Source: an uncultured Collinsella sp. (GTDB lineage Bacteria > Actinomycetota > Coriobacteriia > Coriobacteriales > Coriobacteriaceae). Taken from it: 64,000 nt of DNA. Made by a program: the position numbers and the translations under genes. The notes beneath the pieces are model-generated. The model searched no databases. It saw only the letters and a program-made list of their open reading frames with translations, and had not been told where the DNA came from. The DNA is taken from contig UQKQ01000006.1 in the NCBI GenBank assembly GCA_900541645.1, positions 77,035 through 141,034 on the forward strand. The letters run 5' to 3'. Of the stretch, positions 1 through 8,617 are shown piece after piece (the first letter of the stretch is position 1; each line of letters starts with the position of its first letter).

Positions 1-215
1 ATAAGGCCGACTGCGACGAGCGTGTTGTCGCCGAGCTTTTCGGTGGCGTTGCCGTTAACAAGTGCCGTGATGACCTGCCACATAAAGGCAGCGACCGACG
101 GGAGCGTGCCCACGCCGGAAAGGATGCACAGGACGGCGTACACCTTAATGATGAGGGGAATCTTCTTGACCTCTGTGGCGCTGGGGACGCTAGGGTCGAG
201 TTCGTTTCGATCCAT
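1..215 (-). CDS. Membrane protein, 5' part only (cut by window edge)
   Basis: Reading the minus strand from an ATG at 215 gives 71 codons that run off the window: a short polar N-terminus (MDRNELDPSVPS), then a hydrophobic stretch at about residues 19-50 that looks like one or two membrane segments. A GAAAGG ribosome-binding site lies just upstream of the ATG. I do not recognise the family. It is transcribed divergently from purF. The 286 bases between them hold the putative purF promoter and no other gene. Confidence 0.6.
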   Translation of the reverse strand, partial: MDRNELDPSVPSATEVKKIPLIIKVYAVLCILSGVGTLPSVAAFMWQVITALVNGNATEKLGDNTLVAVGL

Positions 216-430
216 ACAGAACCTTTCTCGCTTTGTTGTAGGTTATAAGGATACGCCGCCGACCTGCCAAAAGACAGGACGAACGTCCCAATTGCAACTT
301 TGTAATCCCCAACGGCAGACGCGGCGGCCATCTGGGGGCGCGGGCACTTACACTGGACAGACCGATAAAATGTTTGGCAACAAAACTGATTATTAGCTCG
401 GTGGGCTTTTAAAAAGCGCTGCTCATGCGC

Positions 431-459
431 TGGGGAGCACGTCGCGCCGTGCGTATAAT
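431..459 (+). promoter_or_regulatory. Putative purF promoter
   Basis: A perfect TATAAT lies at 454-459, about 40 bases before the purF ATG. The -35 region at 17-bp spacing (TGGGGA) is poor. A small GGCG/CGCC dyad follows at 462-474. I saw no purine-riboswitch core here. Confidence 0.35.
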
Positions 460-501
460 AAGGCGGGTAACGCCAAAAATACGAGGCTCTGAGGGGATAC
501 C

Positions 502-2172
502 ATGTCTCAAGAAACCATCCGCGCGGCCGAGCGTGCCGCGGGACAGGTGAACACCATGTCGACGTATGATCCGGACTCCGACCAGCTGCATGAGGAATGT
601 GGCATTTTCGGCGTATGGGCGCCCGATCGCGACGTGGCTCGACTGACGTACTTTGGCCTGCGTGCGCTGCAGCACCGTGGCCAGGAATCGGCTGGAATCG
701 CCGTGGGTGACGGCGGCACGGTTATGGTCCGCAAAGATCTGGGCCTGCTCGACCGCGTGTTCTCCAACGCCGACCTGTCGACGCTCTCCGGCCAGCTGGC
801 CGTGGGCCACGTGCGCTATGGCACCGCCGGTGCCAAGAGCTGGGAAGCCTCTCAGCCGCACCTCTCTACCATCAACAGCGTCATTATCGCGCTCGCGCAC
901 AACGGCACCCTCGTCAACACCGACGAGCTGCGCCGTCAGCTGATCGAGCTGGGCGTGCCGTTCCTCTCCAATTCGGATTCCGAGGTCGCGACCAAGCTTA
1001 TCGGCTACTTTACCCAGCGTACGGGCCACCTGCGCGAGGGTATTCGCAAGACCATGGAGCTCGTGCGCGGCGGCTACGCCATGACGCTCATCAACGAGCA
1101 GGCGCTCTACGCATTCCGCGATCCACACGGCATTCGCCCGCTCGTGCTGGGCAAGCTGGTGGACGAGGGTCTGGACCAGGCCGATGCCGCAGCCGTTTCG
1201 CAGCTGCCGTCGCAGGACGGCGCCGCGACGGTCGACTCCGCCGTCCGTGTCACGCGCGCCGGCGGCTGGGTCGTTGCTTCCGAGACCTGCGCACTCGACA
1301 TCGTGGGTGCCGAGTACGTCCGTGACGTCCGTCCCGGCGAGATCTTGCGCATCAGCGCCGAGGGCCTGGTATCCGAGCAGGGCGTGCCTGCAGCCGAAGA
1401 GCCCGCCAACTGCATCTTTGAGCAGGTCTACTTTGCCCGCCCCGACTCCATCATGAACGGCAAGAGCGTCTATGCCTGCCGTTACGACATGGGTCGTCAG
1501 CTGGCACATGAGGAGCCTGTCGAGGCCGACCTGGTCATCGGCGTGCCCGACTCCGGCCTGCCGCCTGCGGAGGGGTATTCGCACGAGAGCGGTATTCCCT
1601 TTGGCGAGGGCCTTATCAAGAACCGCTACGTGGGCCGTACGTTTATCGAGCCTACGCAGGAGTTGCGCGCCATGGGCGTGCGTATGAAACTCAACCCGCT
1701 GCGCGACAACATCGAGGGCAAGCGCCTGGTCGTCATCGACGACTCCATCGTGCGCGGCACCACCATGGTGCAGCTCGTCAAGATGCTGCGCAACGCCGGC
1801 GCCAAGGAGATTCATATCCGCATCAACTCGCCCGAGGTCATCTGGCCGTGCTTCTACGGTATCGATACCGACGTGCAGTCGCAGCTTATCAGCGCCAACA
1901 AGACGGTCGACGAGATTTGCGAGTATATCGGCGCCGATTCGCTGGCCTTCCTTTCGGTCGAGGGCCTGCTTAAGGTCATGCCCAAGGGCGGTTACTGCGA
2001 TGCGTGCTTTACCGGCCGCTACCCCGTGGCGATTCCCGAGAGCTTTGGCCGCGACAAGTTTATGGAGGGCTTTAAGCCCCGCAACCTGGACAAGCCGCTG
2101 CACTTTGACGACGACGCCGTGATCGAGAAATACGACGACCGCAGCTGGGAAGAGGAGCACGGCGAGGCATAA
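502..2172 (+). CDS. purF: Amidophosphoribosyltransferase
   Basis: PurF transfers the amide nitrogen of glutamine to PRPP, the first committed step of purine synthesis. The 556-residue protein has an N-terminal Ntn glutaminase domain whose nucleophile is Cys33 in EECGIFGVW, so a propeptide must be removed. The PRPP-binding loop VVIDDSIVRGTT is near residues 410-421. The CDACFTG motif near residue 499 matches the [4Fe-4S]-ligand region of the Bacillus-type enzyme. The start at 502 has AGGGG upstream. An in-frame ATG at 556 would give a 14-residue propeptide, closer to the family norm, so the true start is open. The stop codon TAA is the first triplet of a palindromic repeat. purM and purN follow. 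Confidence 0.97.
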   Translation: MSQETIRAAERAAGQVNTMSTYDPDSDQLHEECGIFGVWAPDRDVARLTYFGLRALQHRGQESAGIAVGDGGTVMVRKDLGLLDRVFSNADLSTLSGQLAVGHVRYGTAGAKSWEASQPHLSTINSVIIALAHNGTLVNTDELRRQLIELGVPFLSNSDSEVATKLIGYFTQRTGHLREGIRKTMELVRGGYAMTLINEQALYAFRDPHGIRPLVLGKLVDEGLDQADAAAVSQLPSQDGAATVDSAVRVTRAGGWVVASETCALDIVGAEYVRDVRPGEILRISAEGLVSEQGVPAAEEPANCIFEQVYFARPDSIMNGKSVYACRYDMGRQLAHEEPVEADLVIGVPDSGLPPAEGYSHESGIPFGEGLIKNRYVGRTFIEPTQELRAMGVRMKLNPLRDNIEGKRLVVIDDSIVRGTTMVQLVKMLRNAGAKEIHIRINSPEVIWPCFYGIDTDVQSQLISANKTVDEICEYIGADSLAFLSVEGLLKVMPKGGYCDACFTGRYPVAIPESFGRDKFMEGFKPRNLDKPLHFDDDAVIEKYDDRSWEEEHGEA

Positions 2173-2212
2173 AACCTGCCATATGGGGACAGGTTTATTT
2201 TGGTAGGTTTTA
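2170..2212. repeat. GGGGAC-core palindromic repeat, 43 bp
   Basis: Arms TAAAACCTGCCA and TGGTAGGTTTTA enclose the core GGGGACAGGTTTATTT. The first three bases are the purF stop codon. A second copy in the opposite orientation lies at 13834-13876, where it supplies the pth stop. The remaining purF-purM gap (2213-2329) holds only a possible 26-codon ORF from ATG 2275 (GAGGA upstream) that overlaps the purM start. Confidence 0.85.
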
Positions 2213-2329
2213 CCTGCTGTTTTGTTGATATGACGGCGCGTGCTGTTATGGCATGCACCGAATCGAGGACAACTATGAGCACCGTTTGGCGCCCGCGCGG
2301 CGCCACGGTAGTGGGAGAGGAAGGCTCAG

Positions 2330-3433
2330 ATGAGCGACAGCAAGCATGTGACGTATGAGGATGCCGGCGTCGATACCGCTGAGGGCGGCCGCGCCGTCGA
2401 CGCGATTAAGCAGATGGTCAAGGACACCAATCGCCCCGAGGTTATCGGCGGCATCGGCGGCTTCGGTGGCCTGTTCTCGGCTGCCGCGCTTAAGGATATG
2501 GAAGACCCGATCCTGATTAGCGGTACCGACGGCGTGGGCACCAAGCTCGTGCTCGCCCAGATCATGGACCGTCACGAGACGGTGGGCCAGGACCTGGTCG
2601 CTATGTGCGTCAACGACATTCTGGCTTCGGGCGCCGAGCCGCTGTTCTTCCTGGACTACGTCGCCATCGGTCACATCGAGGCCGAGCACATGGCAAAGAT
2701 CATCAAGGGTGTGGCCGACGGCTGCAAGCTCGCGGGCTGCGCGCTCGTGGGCGGTGAGATGGCCGAGCACCCGGGCGTCATGGCTCCTGCCGACTACGAC
2801 CTTGCCGGATTTACCGTGGGCGTCGTCGACCGTCCCAAGATGCTCGACCCCGCAAACGTCCGCCCGGGCGATGTGATCCTGGGCCTGCCTTCCACCGGCG
2901 TGCACTCCAACGGCTACTCGCTCGTGCGTAAGGTCATTGGCGTCGACGGCATTAAGCCGGGCACGCCCGAGGCCGCCGCTAAGGCCGAGGAGCTGAGCCG
3001 TCCGCTCGAGGAGCTCGGCGGTGCATCGCTGGCAGACGCTCTGTTGGCCCCCACGCGCATCTACGTCAAGCCGATCCTGGAGCTGCTGCGCGGCGGCGTC
3101 AACGTGCATGCTATCGCCCACATCACCGGCGGCGGTATTACCGAGAACCTCAACCGTGCACTCGCCGACGACGTCGACGCCGTGGTCACCCGCAACGGCG
3201 CCGAGATGGGTTGGGACGTTCCGCCCGTCATCACCTACGTGTCGCGTCAGGCCGAGCTCGCGCCCAACGAGGCATGCAAGACCTTCAACATGGGCGTCGG
3301 CCTGTGCCTGATCGTCGCCCCCGAGGACGAGGCCGCGGTTACCGAAGCCCTGGTCGCGCTGGGCGAGAAGCCGTTCCGCGTGGGCGAGTGCGTCGAGGGT
3401 TCCGGTAAGGTCGTGTACTCCGATGAGCGCTAA
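2330..3433 (+). CDS. purM: Phosphoribosylformylglycinamidine cyclo-ligase (AIR synthetase)
   Basis: PurM closes the imidazole ring of the purine precursor using ATP. The 367-residue protein is full length for the family and shows the AIRS signatures: GGIGGFGGLF near residue 43, SGTDGVGTKL near 64, the HITGGGITENL block near 264, and the GLPSTGVHSNGYSLVRK nucleotide-binding segment near 184. A strong GAGAGGAAGG site precedes the ATG. Its end overlaps purN by 11 bases, so the two are probably translationally coupled. Confidence 0.97.
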   Translation: MSDSKHVTYEDAGVDTAEGGRAVDAIKQMVKDTNRPEVIGGIGGFGGLFSAAALKDMEDPILISGTDGVGTKLVLAQIMDRHETVGQDLVAMCVNDILASGAEPLFFLDYVAIGHIEAEHMAKIIKGVADGCKLAGCALVGGEMAEHPGVMAPADYDLAGFTVGVVDRPKMLDPANVRPGDVILGLPSTGVHSNGYSLVRKVIGVDGIKPGTPEAAAKAEELSRPLEELGGASLADALLAPTRIYVKPILELLRGGVNVHAIAHITGGGITENLNRALADDVDAVVTRNGAEMGWDVPPVITYVSRQAELAPNEACKTFNMGVGLCLIVAPEDEAAVTEALVALGEKPFRVGECVEGSGKVVYSDER

Positions 3434-4124
3434 CGAGCAGATGGCTGCTAGTGAGGGCCTGGGCTTTGTGCCCTACACCCGTCCGACCGGCACCGATACG
3501 GTCGAGCCGCTCAAGATCGGTGTGCTCATCAGCGGTTCGGGTACCAACCTGCAGGCGCTGATCGATCTGATCGCCGCCGGTAAGCTCAACGCCTCGATTG
3601 AGCTTGTGGTGTCGAGCCGTCCTTCGGCTAAGGGTTTGCAGCGCGCTGAGCGCGCGGGCATCCAGACGCTCACGCTGTCCAAGGATGTCTATGCCGACCC
3701 TATTGCCGCCGACGAGATCATCGCGCACGAGCTGCTCGAGCGCGGCTGCGAGTACGTGGTGATGGCCGGCTATATGCGCATGGTGCACACACCGCTGCTG
3801 GCGGCGTTTCCCAACCGCGTGGTCAACTTGCATCCGGCGCTGCTGCCGAGCTTTACCGGTGCGCATGCGATTGACGATGCCTTTGCGCGCGGCGTCAAGG
3901 TAACTGGCGTGACCGTGCATTTTGCCAACGAGGTCTACGACAACGGTCCCATCATCGCCCAGCGTGCGCTGGCTGTCGAGGAGGGCTGGGATGTCGACGC
4001 GCTCGAGGAGCACATCCACGCGATTGAGCACGTGCTGTATCCCGAGGTCGTGCAAATGCTCGCCGACGGCCGCGTCCACGTGCTGGAGAGCGGCAAGGTC
4101 GCAATTGATGCGCCCCGCGTCTAG
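3423..4124 (+). CDS. purN: Phosphoribosylglycinamide formyltransferase
   Basis: PurN transfers a formyl group from 10-formyl-tetrahydrofolate to GAR. The N-terminal nucleotide motif VLISGSGTNLQALID and the catalytic block HPALLPSFTGAHAIDDA (Asn-His-Asp type) are present. At 233 residues it carries about 30 extra N-terminal residues compared with E. coli PurN. That segment overlaps the end of purM and has no obvious ribosome-binding site of its own, so an internal start is possible. It ends the pur operon and is followed by a terminator. Confidence 0.95.
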   Translation: MSANEQMAASEGLGFVPYTRPTGTDTVEPLKIGVLISGSGTNLQALIDLIAAGKLNASIELVVSSRPSAKGLQRAERAGIQTLTLSKDVYADPIAADEIIAHELLERGCEYVVMAGYMRMVHTPLLAAFPNRVVNLHPALLPSFTGAHAIDDAFARGVKVTGVTVHFANEVYDNGPIIAQRALAVEEGWDVDALEEHIHAIEHVLYPEVVQMLADGRVHVLESGKVAIDAPRV

Positions 4125-4156
4125 CGGCGCACAGTACAATTTAGTTGAGTGGTCAG

Positions 4157-4199
4157 GGTGGTCATTGGCGCCAAGGCGCGCGTGGCCACCTTTTGTTTT
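4157..4199 (+). terminator. Rho-independent terminator of the purFMN operon
   Basis: The stem GGTGGTCA/TGGCCACC, with a loop of about 18 bases, is followed by TTTTGTTTT. Confidence 0.75.
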
Positions 4200-4202
4200 G
4201 GG

Positions 4203-4231
4203 TAGTCATCGGGGACGTTCCTGAATGACTA
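4203..4231. repeat. GGGGAC-core palindromic repeat, 29 bp
   Basis: Arms TAGTCAT/ATGACTA surround the core CGGGGACGTTCCTGA. It belongs to the GGGGACGTTC subtype, also seen at 60341-60371 with related arms. Confidence 0.75.
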
Positions 4232-4249
4232 GGTGAGAGAGGTGAGCGC

Positions 4250-4714
4250 ATGGCGGATAACGAAGCGCTGTTTACGCCTGAGCTGGTGTTTTTTGATTGG
4301 GAGTGTGCGACGCCGGGTGAGGTGTTTGCGCAACTCGAGAGTGAGCTTGCTCCGCGCGGCTACATTGCCGACGGTTGGCTCGACGCCGTTCGCACGCGCG
4401 AGGATGCCTATCCCACGGGTCTTGCCATGCCGGCGGCAAACATTGCCATTCCGCATACCGATCCGGGGTTTGTGGCCAAGCCCTATATCGCGGTGGTGAA
4501 GCCCTCCGCGCCCGTGACATTTAACGCTATGGCTGGCATGGGCGCTCCGGTGCCGGCGCAGATCGTCATCAATCTGGGCATCGCCGAGCCGGGCGGCCAG
4601 GTCGAGGCTCTGCAGGCGCTCATGAACATCTTTATGGACGCCGATGCCGCAGCCGACGTGCTCGGCCAGACCACGCCGCAGGGCATGGTCGACGCCATCC
4701 GCCGCCACTTCTAA
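4250..4714 (+). CDS. PTS EIIA component, galactitol/fructose (EIIA-2) type
   Basis: This 154-residue protein has the size and core of a single EIIA-2 domain. The likely phosphorylated histidine is in AIPHTDP near residue 69. In a PTS the domain passes phosphate from HPr to EIIB. No EIIB or EIIC gene lies in the window, so it is an orphan that must serve a transporter elsewhere or act in regulation. The start is supported by GAGAGGTGAG. It is flanked on both sides by GGGGAC-core repeats. Confidence 0.85.
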   Translation: MADNEALFTPELVFFDWECATPGEVFAQLESELAPRGYIADGWLDAVRTREDAYPTGLAMPAANIAIPHTDPGFVAKPYIAVVKPSAPVTFNAMAGMGAPVPAQIVINLGIAEPGGQVEALQALMNIFMDADAAADVLGQTTPQGMVDAIRRHF

Positions 4715-4725
4715 GGTGGGGCTAA

Positions 4726-4871
4726 GCCGGCACCTAGGGACGTTCCTTATGTGCCGGCACTTAGGGACTGTCCCTAACTGCCGGCAGAAAAGGAACGTCC
4801 CTAACTGCCGGCTGCCAGAGCTGTCCCCTTTGCACCAAAATGGTGCAGATTAACCTGTCCCCAATGCACCA
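4726..4871. repeat. Cluster of four GGGGAC-core hairpins
   Basis: Three 33-bp palindromes share GCCGGC arms end to end: 4726-4758, 4753-4785 and 4780-4812. They enclose GGGACGTTCC, GGGACTGTCCC and, reversed, GGGACGTTCC. After a partial unit comes a fourth at 4841-4871 with arms TGGTGCA/TGCACCA around a reversed GGGGACAGGTTAAT core. The cluster fills most of the 4715-4938 gap and contains no gene. Confidence 0.85.
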
Positions 4872-4938
4872 AGCGTGCCGCGGGGGCTGCGTTGTGACAC
4901 AATGGCGTTTGTTCGATTCGTTATGCGAAAGGCCAACT

Positions 4939-6159
4939 ATGGCAAATAAGAAAAAGAACCCCGCACTCGAGCCGACGCCCGAGCAGCAGGCTCGCGCCGC
5001 CTCCAACTCTCGCAAGAAGCAGCGCAAGACCCGCGTGTCCAAGACCGTCAAGATCGTTCTGGTGGTCATCGGCGTGCTGGCGATGCTGCTTTCCGTCTCG
5101 GCGATGGCGTGCTCCGGCCTTATGTCGCAGGCCGAGGACACCTCGGGCTACAAGCTGACCGGCGGTGTTGCTGCTACTATCAACGGCACCAACCTCACCG
5201 AGGACACCGTGACCAAGCAGATCATGAGCATGCGCACGTCCTACGGCTACACCAAGGACAAGGACTGGGCGCAGTATCTGGTCGACAACGACCTCACGCC
5301 CAAGAAGTATCGCAAGCAACTCATCGACTCCTACACGCAGCAGATTCTGCTTCAACAGGCACAGAAGGAGAACGGCGTGACGGTGTCGGACGAGGAGGTC
5401 GAGAAGGCTTGGAAGGACGCGTGCAAGAGCGCGGGCGGTGCCAAGGCCTTTAAGAAGACCCTCAAGACCTACGGCTATACCGAGGATACCTACAAGGATT
5501 CGCTCAAGGAGAGTCTGGCGCAGCAGAAACTCAAGGATGCCGTCGCGCCCACGAGCAAACCCAAGGACAGCGAGATTGTCGATTACATCAACGAAAACCT
5601 GTCCAGCTACAACGACGCCCGTCGCTCGTCGAACATCCTGATCAAGGTTGATTCCGACGCTTCCGACGAGGACAAGGCTGCCGCCAAGGCCAAGGCGCAG
5701 GAGTGCCTGGACAAGATCAACTCCGGTGAGCTGAGCTTTGAGGACGCCGTTGAGCAGTACTCCGAGGACACCGGTTCCAAGGAGAAGAAGGGCGATGTGG
5801 GCTGGGATAAGCTCACCACCTTTGTCGACAGCTACCAGACGGCGCTCGAGGGGCTCAACAAGGGCGACGTGAGCGAAGTCATCGAGTCGACCTATGGCTA
5901 CCACATCATCAAGTGCACCGACTACTTCCATGTCGATAATCAGGTTGATGACATCAACCAGGTGCCCAAGGCCATCAAGAAGTACGTCTCCAACGTGGTG
6001 AAGACGCAGGCGGCCAGTACCGCGTACAGTGAGTGGCTGGAGCAGTACAAGAAGGACGCCGACATTACCGTCAACCCCATGCCCAAGGACGTACCCTATA
6101 ACGTGAGTCTGAAGGGCATCACCAAGAGTTCGACCGACGATTCGTCGACGACTGAGTAA
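4939..6159 (+). CDS. Membrane-anchored parvulin-type peptidyl-prolyl isomerase (PrsA/SurA-like)
   Basis: A very basic cytoplasmic N-terminus (about residues 18-38) precedes one membrane segment, VKIVLVVIGVLAMLLSVSA (about residues 38-56). Then come a SurA_N-like helical domain (about 75-215) and a PpiC rotamase domain (about 228-325) with the typical FEDAVEQYSED, KKGDVGW and YGYHIIK blocks. Such proteins fold exported proteins outside the membrane. The segment ends AMAC, a poor lipobox, so it is probably an uncleaved or SPase-cleaved anchor rather than a lipoprotein. I chose ATG 4939 (406 residues, AAAGG upstream). A longer reading would start inside the repeat cluster. Confidence 0.88.
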   Translation: MANKKKNPALEPTPEQQARAASNSRKKQRKTRVSKTVKIVLVVIGVLAMLLSVSAMACSGLMSQAEDTSGYKLTGGVAATINGTNLTEDTVTKQIMSMRTSYGYTKDKDWAQYLVDNDLTPKKYRKQLIDSYTQQILLQQAQKENGVTVSDEEVEKAWKDACKSAGGAKAFKKTLKTYGYTEDTYKDSLKESLAQQKLKDAVAPTSKPKDSEIVDYINENLSSYNDARRSSNILIKVDSDASDEDKAAAKAKAQECLDKINSGELSFEDAVEQYSEDTGSKEKKGDVGWDKLTTFVDSYQTALEGLNKGDVSEVIESTYGYHIIKCTDYFHVDNQVDDINQVPKAIKKYVSNVVKTQAASTAYSEWLEQYKKDADITVNPMPKDVPYNVSLKGITKSSTDDSSTTE

Positions 6160-6213
6160 TCATGGGGCGGTGCTCGCGCGAGTGCCGCCCACGCTATTAG
6201 AGAGGATTTGCAG

Positions 6214-6657
6214 ATGACCAACGAAGATCTGCAGAAGGAAATGATCGCGGCCATGAAGGCCAAGGACAAGGTTCGCCTGTCCATCATTCGCCAGGTTAAG
6301 GCCGAGGTGAAGAATATCGAGGTCAATGAGCGCCGCGATGTGACCGAGGAAGACGTCAACAGCATGATCAAGCGTCTGATCAAGCAGACGAGCGAGACAC
6401 TGGAGATGTCCATCAAGGCCGGCACCGACCAGGAGCGTACCGACAACCTGACCGAGCAGGTCAAGATTCTGGAGAGCCTGCTGCCCGCGCAGGTTTCGGG
6501 CGAGGAGCTCGAGGCTCTGATCGAGCAGGTCATCGCCGAGCTGGGCGCCACGTCCAAGAAGCAGATGGGCCAGGTTATGGGTGCACTCGGCAAGGCCACT
6601 GGCGGCAACTTCGATAAGCCGGCCGCGGCAAAGATCGTCGGAGCCAAACTCGCGTAA
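6214..6657 (+). CDS. GatB/YqeY domain protein
   Basis: The 147-residue helical protein matches the YqeY family in length and pattern (MKAKDKVRLSIIRQVKAEVKN, then QMGQVMGALGK near the C-terminus). YqeY resembles the tail of GatB, the tRNA-dependent amidotransferase subunit that contacts tRNA. The role of the free-standing form is not established. GAGAGG supports the start at 6214. It lies 54 bases after the foldase gene, probably in one transcript. Confidence 0.9.
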   Translation: MTNEDLQKEMIAAMKAKDKVRLSIIRQVKAEVKNIEVNERRDVTEEDVNSMIKRLIKQTSETLEMSIKAGTDQERTDNLTEQVKILESLLPAQVSGEELEALIEQVIAELGATSKKQMGQVMGALGKATGGNFDKPAAAKIVGAKLA

Positions 6658-6701
6658 TTTGTTACGCGGTTTTACCAAACCGCGTAACGGCTCGACGCTG
6701 C

Positions 6702-6800
6702 AAACCCGTACACGCGGCAATCTGACGTTCAATTTCAAGGGCGCGACCATAAGGTCTGCGCCCTTTCATTTCACGTCACCTTGCTCGCGTGTACGGGTTT
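6702..6800. repeat. Nested palindrome containing a terminator
   Basis: Outer arms AAACCCGTACACGCG/CGCGTGTACGGGTTT are 99 bp end to end. Inside, AAGGGCGCGACC pairs with GGTCTGCGCCCTT and is followed by TCATTT (6737-6771), a plausible terminator for the YqeY transcript. A separate GTTACGCGGTTT/AACCGCGTAAC hairpin sits at about 6661-6687. Confidence 0.7.
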
Positions 6801-6829
6801 TCGCTGACTTATGCTCAACAAGGGCGGTT

Positions 6830-6864
6830 GGGCGCTCACTGGGGACAGACTTAAATGAGTGCCC
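6830..6864. repeat. GGGGAC-core palindromic repeat, 35 bp
   Basis: Arms GGGCGCTCA/TGAGTGCCC surround the core CTGGGGACAGACTTAAA. The core matches other copies; the arms are private to this copy. Confidence 0.7.
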
Positions 6865-6976
6865 AATGAGTGGGTGGAAGATTGCGGGTTCTTTACGGGA
6901 ATGTAGTGTGGGCTGCGGAAACGTGGTTCTTTCCGTACAATAGTTCAACTCGTGTAAACGCAGGGAAGGGACATTC

Positions 6977-7708
6977 ATGGCAGACATGATCGAGATCAAG
7001 CATCTCAACAAGTACTTTGGCGACCTGCATGTGCTCAAAGATATCAACCTCACCGTCAAGCGCGGCGAGAAGCTCGTAATGATCGGGCCTTCCGGCTCGG
7101 GTAAGTCGACGCTCATCCGCTGTGTCGATTATCTTGAGGAGCCCACGTCGGGCGAGGTCATCATCGACGGTACGCCGCTCACTAAGAAGAATCACCTGGA
7201 AATGGCTCGCAAATATAGCTCCATGGTGTTTCAGCAGTTCAACCTGTATCCCAACATGACGGTGCTGGGCAATCTGACGCTCGCGCCCATCAAGCTGCAA
7301 AAGAAGAGCAAGGAGGAGGCGACCGAGATCGCCGTCGCCGCGCTCAAGCGCGTCGGCATGGCGCATAAGGCCGGCGAGTATCCGCAGAACCTCTCGGGCG
7401 GTCAGCAGCAGCGCATCGCCATCGCCCGTGCCCTGTGCACCAAGCAGCCCATCATCCTGTTTGACGAGCCGACCTCGGCGCTCGACCCCGAGATGGTCCA
7501 GGAGGTTCTGGACGTTATGATTGAGCTCGCGCAGGAGGACATCACCATGATCTGCGTGACGCACGAGATGGGCTTTGCGCGCCAGGTGGCCGACCGCGTC
7601 ATCTTTATGGAGGACGGCCGCATCCTGGAGGAGGGCACGCCCGAGCACTTCTTCGATAACCCCGAGAACCCGCGCTGCCGCGAGTTCCTGTCCAAGATTC
7701 TGCACTAG
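6977..7708 (+). CDS. Polar amino-acid ABC transporter ATPase
   Basis: This is the cytoplasmic ATPase of a GlnQ/HisP-type importer. Walker A GPSGSGKST is at residues 37-45, the signature LSGGQQQR near 140, Walker B ILFDEP near 161, and the switch histidine in VTHEMGFA. At 243 residues it is full length. The upstream AGGGAAGGGA site is good. The next three genes supply the binding lipoprotein and two permeases of the same importer. Confidence 0.95.
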   Translation: MADMIEIKHLNKYFGDLHVLKDINLTVKRGEKLVMIGPSGSGKSTLIRCVDYLEEPTSGEVIIDGTPLTKKNHLEMARKYSSMVFQQFNLYPNMTVLGNLTLAPIKLQKKSKEEATEIAVAALKRVGMAHKAGEYPQNLSGGQQQRIAIARALCTKQPIILFDEPTSALDPEMVQEVLDVMIELAQEDITMICVTHEMGFARQVADRVIFMEDGRILEEGTPEHFFDNPENPRCREFLSKILH

Positions 7709-7716
7709 GCGCGGTG

Positions 7717-8592
7717 ATGGACATGACGGATATGACGAGGGCGGCCGTGTCGCGCCGTCACTTTTTGCAGCTGGCGGGCGCCGGCATGCTCGCGCTGACG
7801 GGGACCGCGCTCACCGGTTGCGGCAACTCCACCAGCGGCGAGGGTTCCGACAAGGGATCCAAGCTTGCGGCCATCAAGTCGCGCGGCCATCTGAATGCCG
7901 GCGTCAAGAAAGATGTTCCCGGCTACGGCTATTACGACACCGCCAAAGGCCGCTTTGAGGGCATGGAAGTCGATTTGTGCTACCAGATCGCCGCCGCTGT
8001 CTTTGGCGTGAGCTACAAGGAAGCCCGTGCCCAGGAGCTTGTCGAGTTTACCGACGTAACGCCCAAGACACGCGGCCCGCTGATCGATAACGGCCAACTC
8101 GACGTGGTCGCAGCGACCTACACCATCACCGACGAGCGCAAGAAGAGCTGGGATTTCTCGACGCCGTACCGCACCGACTACGTGGGACTCATGGTCAAGA
8201 AGCGTTCGGGCTTTACCTCGATTGAGGACCTGGACGGCAAGGTCATCGGCGTGAGCCAGGGTGCCACCACGCAGGGCCTGATCGAGCAGATGATCAAGGA
8301 CAACGGCTTTAGCTGCAAGCCCGAGTTTAGGGCCTTTAGCGGCTACCCCATCATCAAGAGCTCGCTCGACGCCGGCAATATCGACGTCTTTGCCATGGAC
8401 CGTTCCACGCTGGCCGGTTACATGAACGAGACCGTTGAGCTGTTGCAGCCCGAGGTCAAGTTTGGCGAGCAGGGCTACGGCGTGGCGACCAAGAAGGGCT
8501 GCGACCTTTCGGCCGTGGTCGATCAGGTGATTTGCGATCGTCTGGCCGACGGCTGGCTCGACCAAGAGGTCAAGACCTGGGGTCTTGTATAG
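7717..8592 (+). CDS. Amino-acid ABC transporter substrate-binding lipoprotein (Tat-exported)
   Basis: The N-terminus carries a twin-arginine motif (SRRHFLQ), a hydrophobic stretch and the lipobox LTGC, so the protein is probably exported folded by Tat and lipid-anchored. The rest is a type-3 periplasmic-binding fold (SBP_bac_3), with KDVPGYGYYD, FEGMEVDLCYQIA and DERKKSWDFSTPY near the ligand pocket. The substrate is probably a polar amino acid and cannot be named from sequence. No clear ribosome-binding site is seen. GTG 7714 and ATG 7717 are both possible starts. It follows the ATPase gene closely. Confidence 0.92.
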   Translation: MDMTDMTRAAVSRRHFLQLAGAGMLALTGTALTGCGNSTSGEGSDKGSKLAAIKSRGHLNAGVKKDVPGYGYYDTAKGRFEGMEVDLCYQIAAAVFGVSYKEARAQELVEFTDVTPKTRGPLIDNGQLDVVAATYTITDERKKSWDFSTPYRTDYVGLMVKKRSGFTSIEDLDGKVIGVSQGATTQGLIEQMIKDNGFSCKPEFRAFSGYPIIKSSLDAGNIDVFAMDRSTLAGYMNETVELLQPEVKFGEQGYGVATKKGCDLSAVVDQVICDRLADGWLDQEVKTWGLV

Positions 8593-8617
8593 GCGCATCG
8601 TCCAAGGAAGGAATCAA

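Noticed and set aside
216..501. Purine riboswitch before purF
   Set aside because: The conserved aptamer core and paired stems were not found.
409..2160. Long open frame antisense to purF (583 codons)
   Set aside because: It mirrors purF codon structure in GC-rich DNA; no family motif and no ribosome-binding site. The same applies to long frames antisense to glmU, nfn, the OYE-family gene and others.
4840..4938. Extended N-terminus of the parvulin protein
   Set aside because: The extra codons lie in the palindromic repeat cluster and a good start with AAAGG is at 4939.
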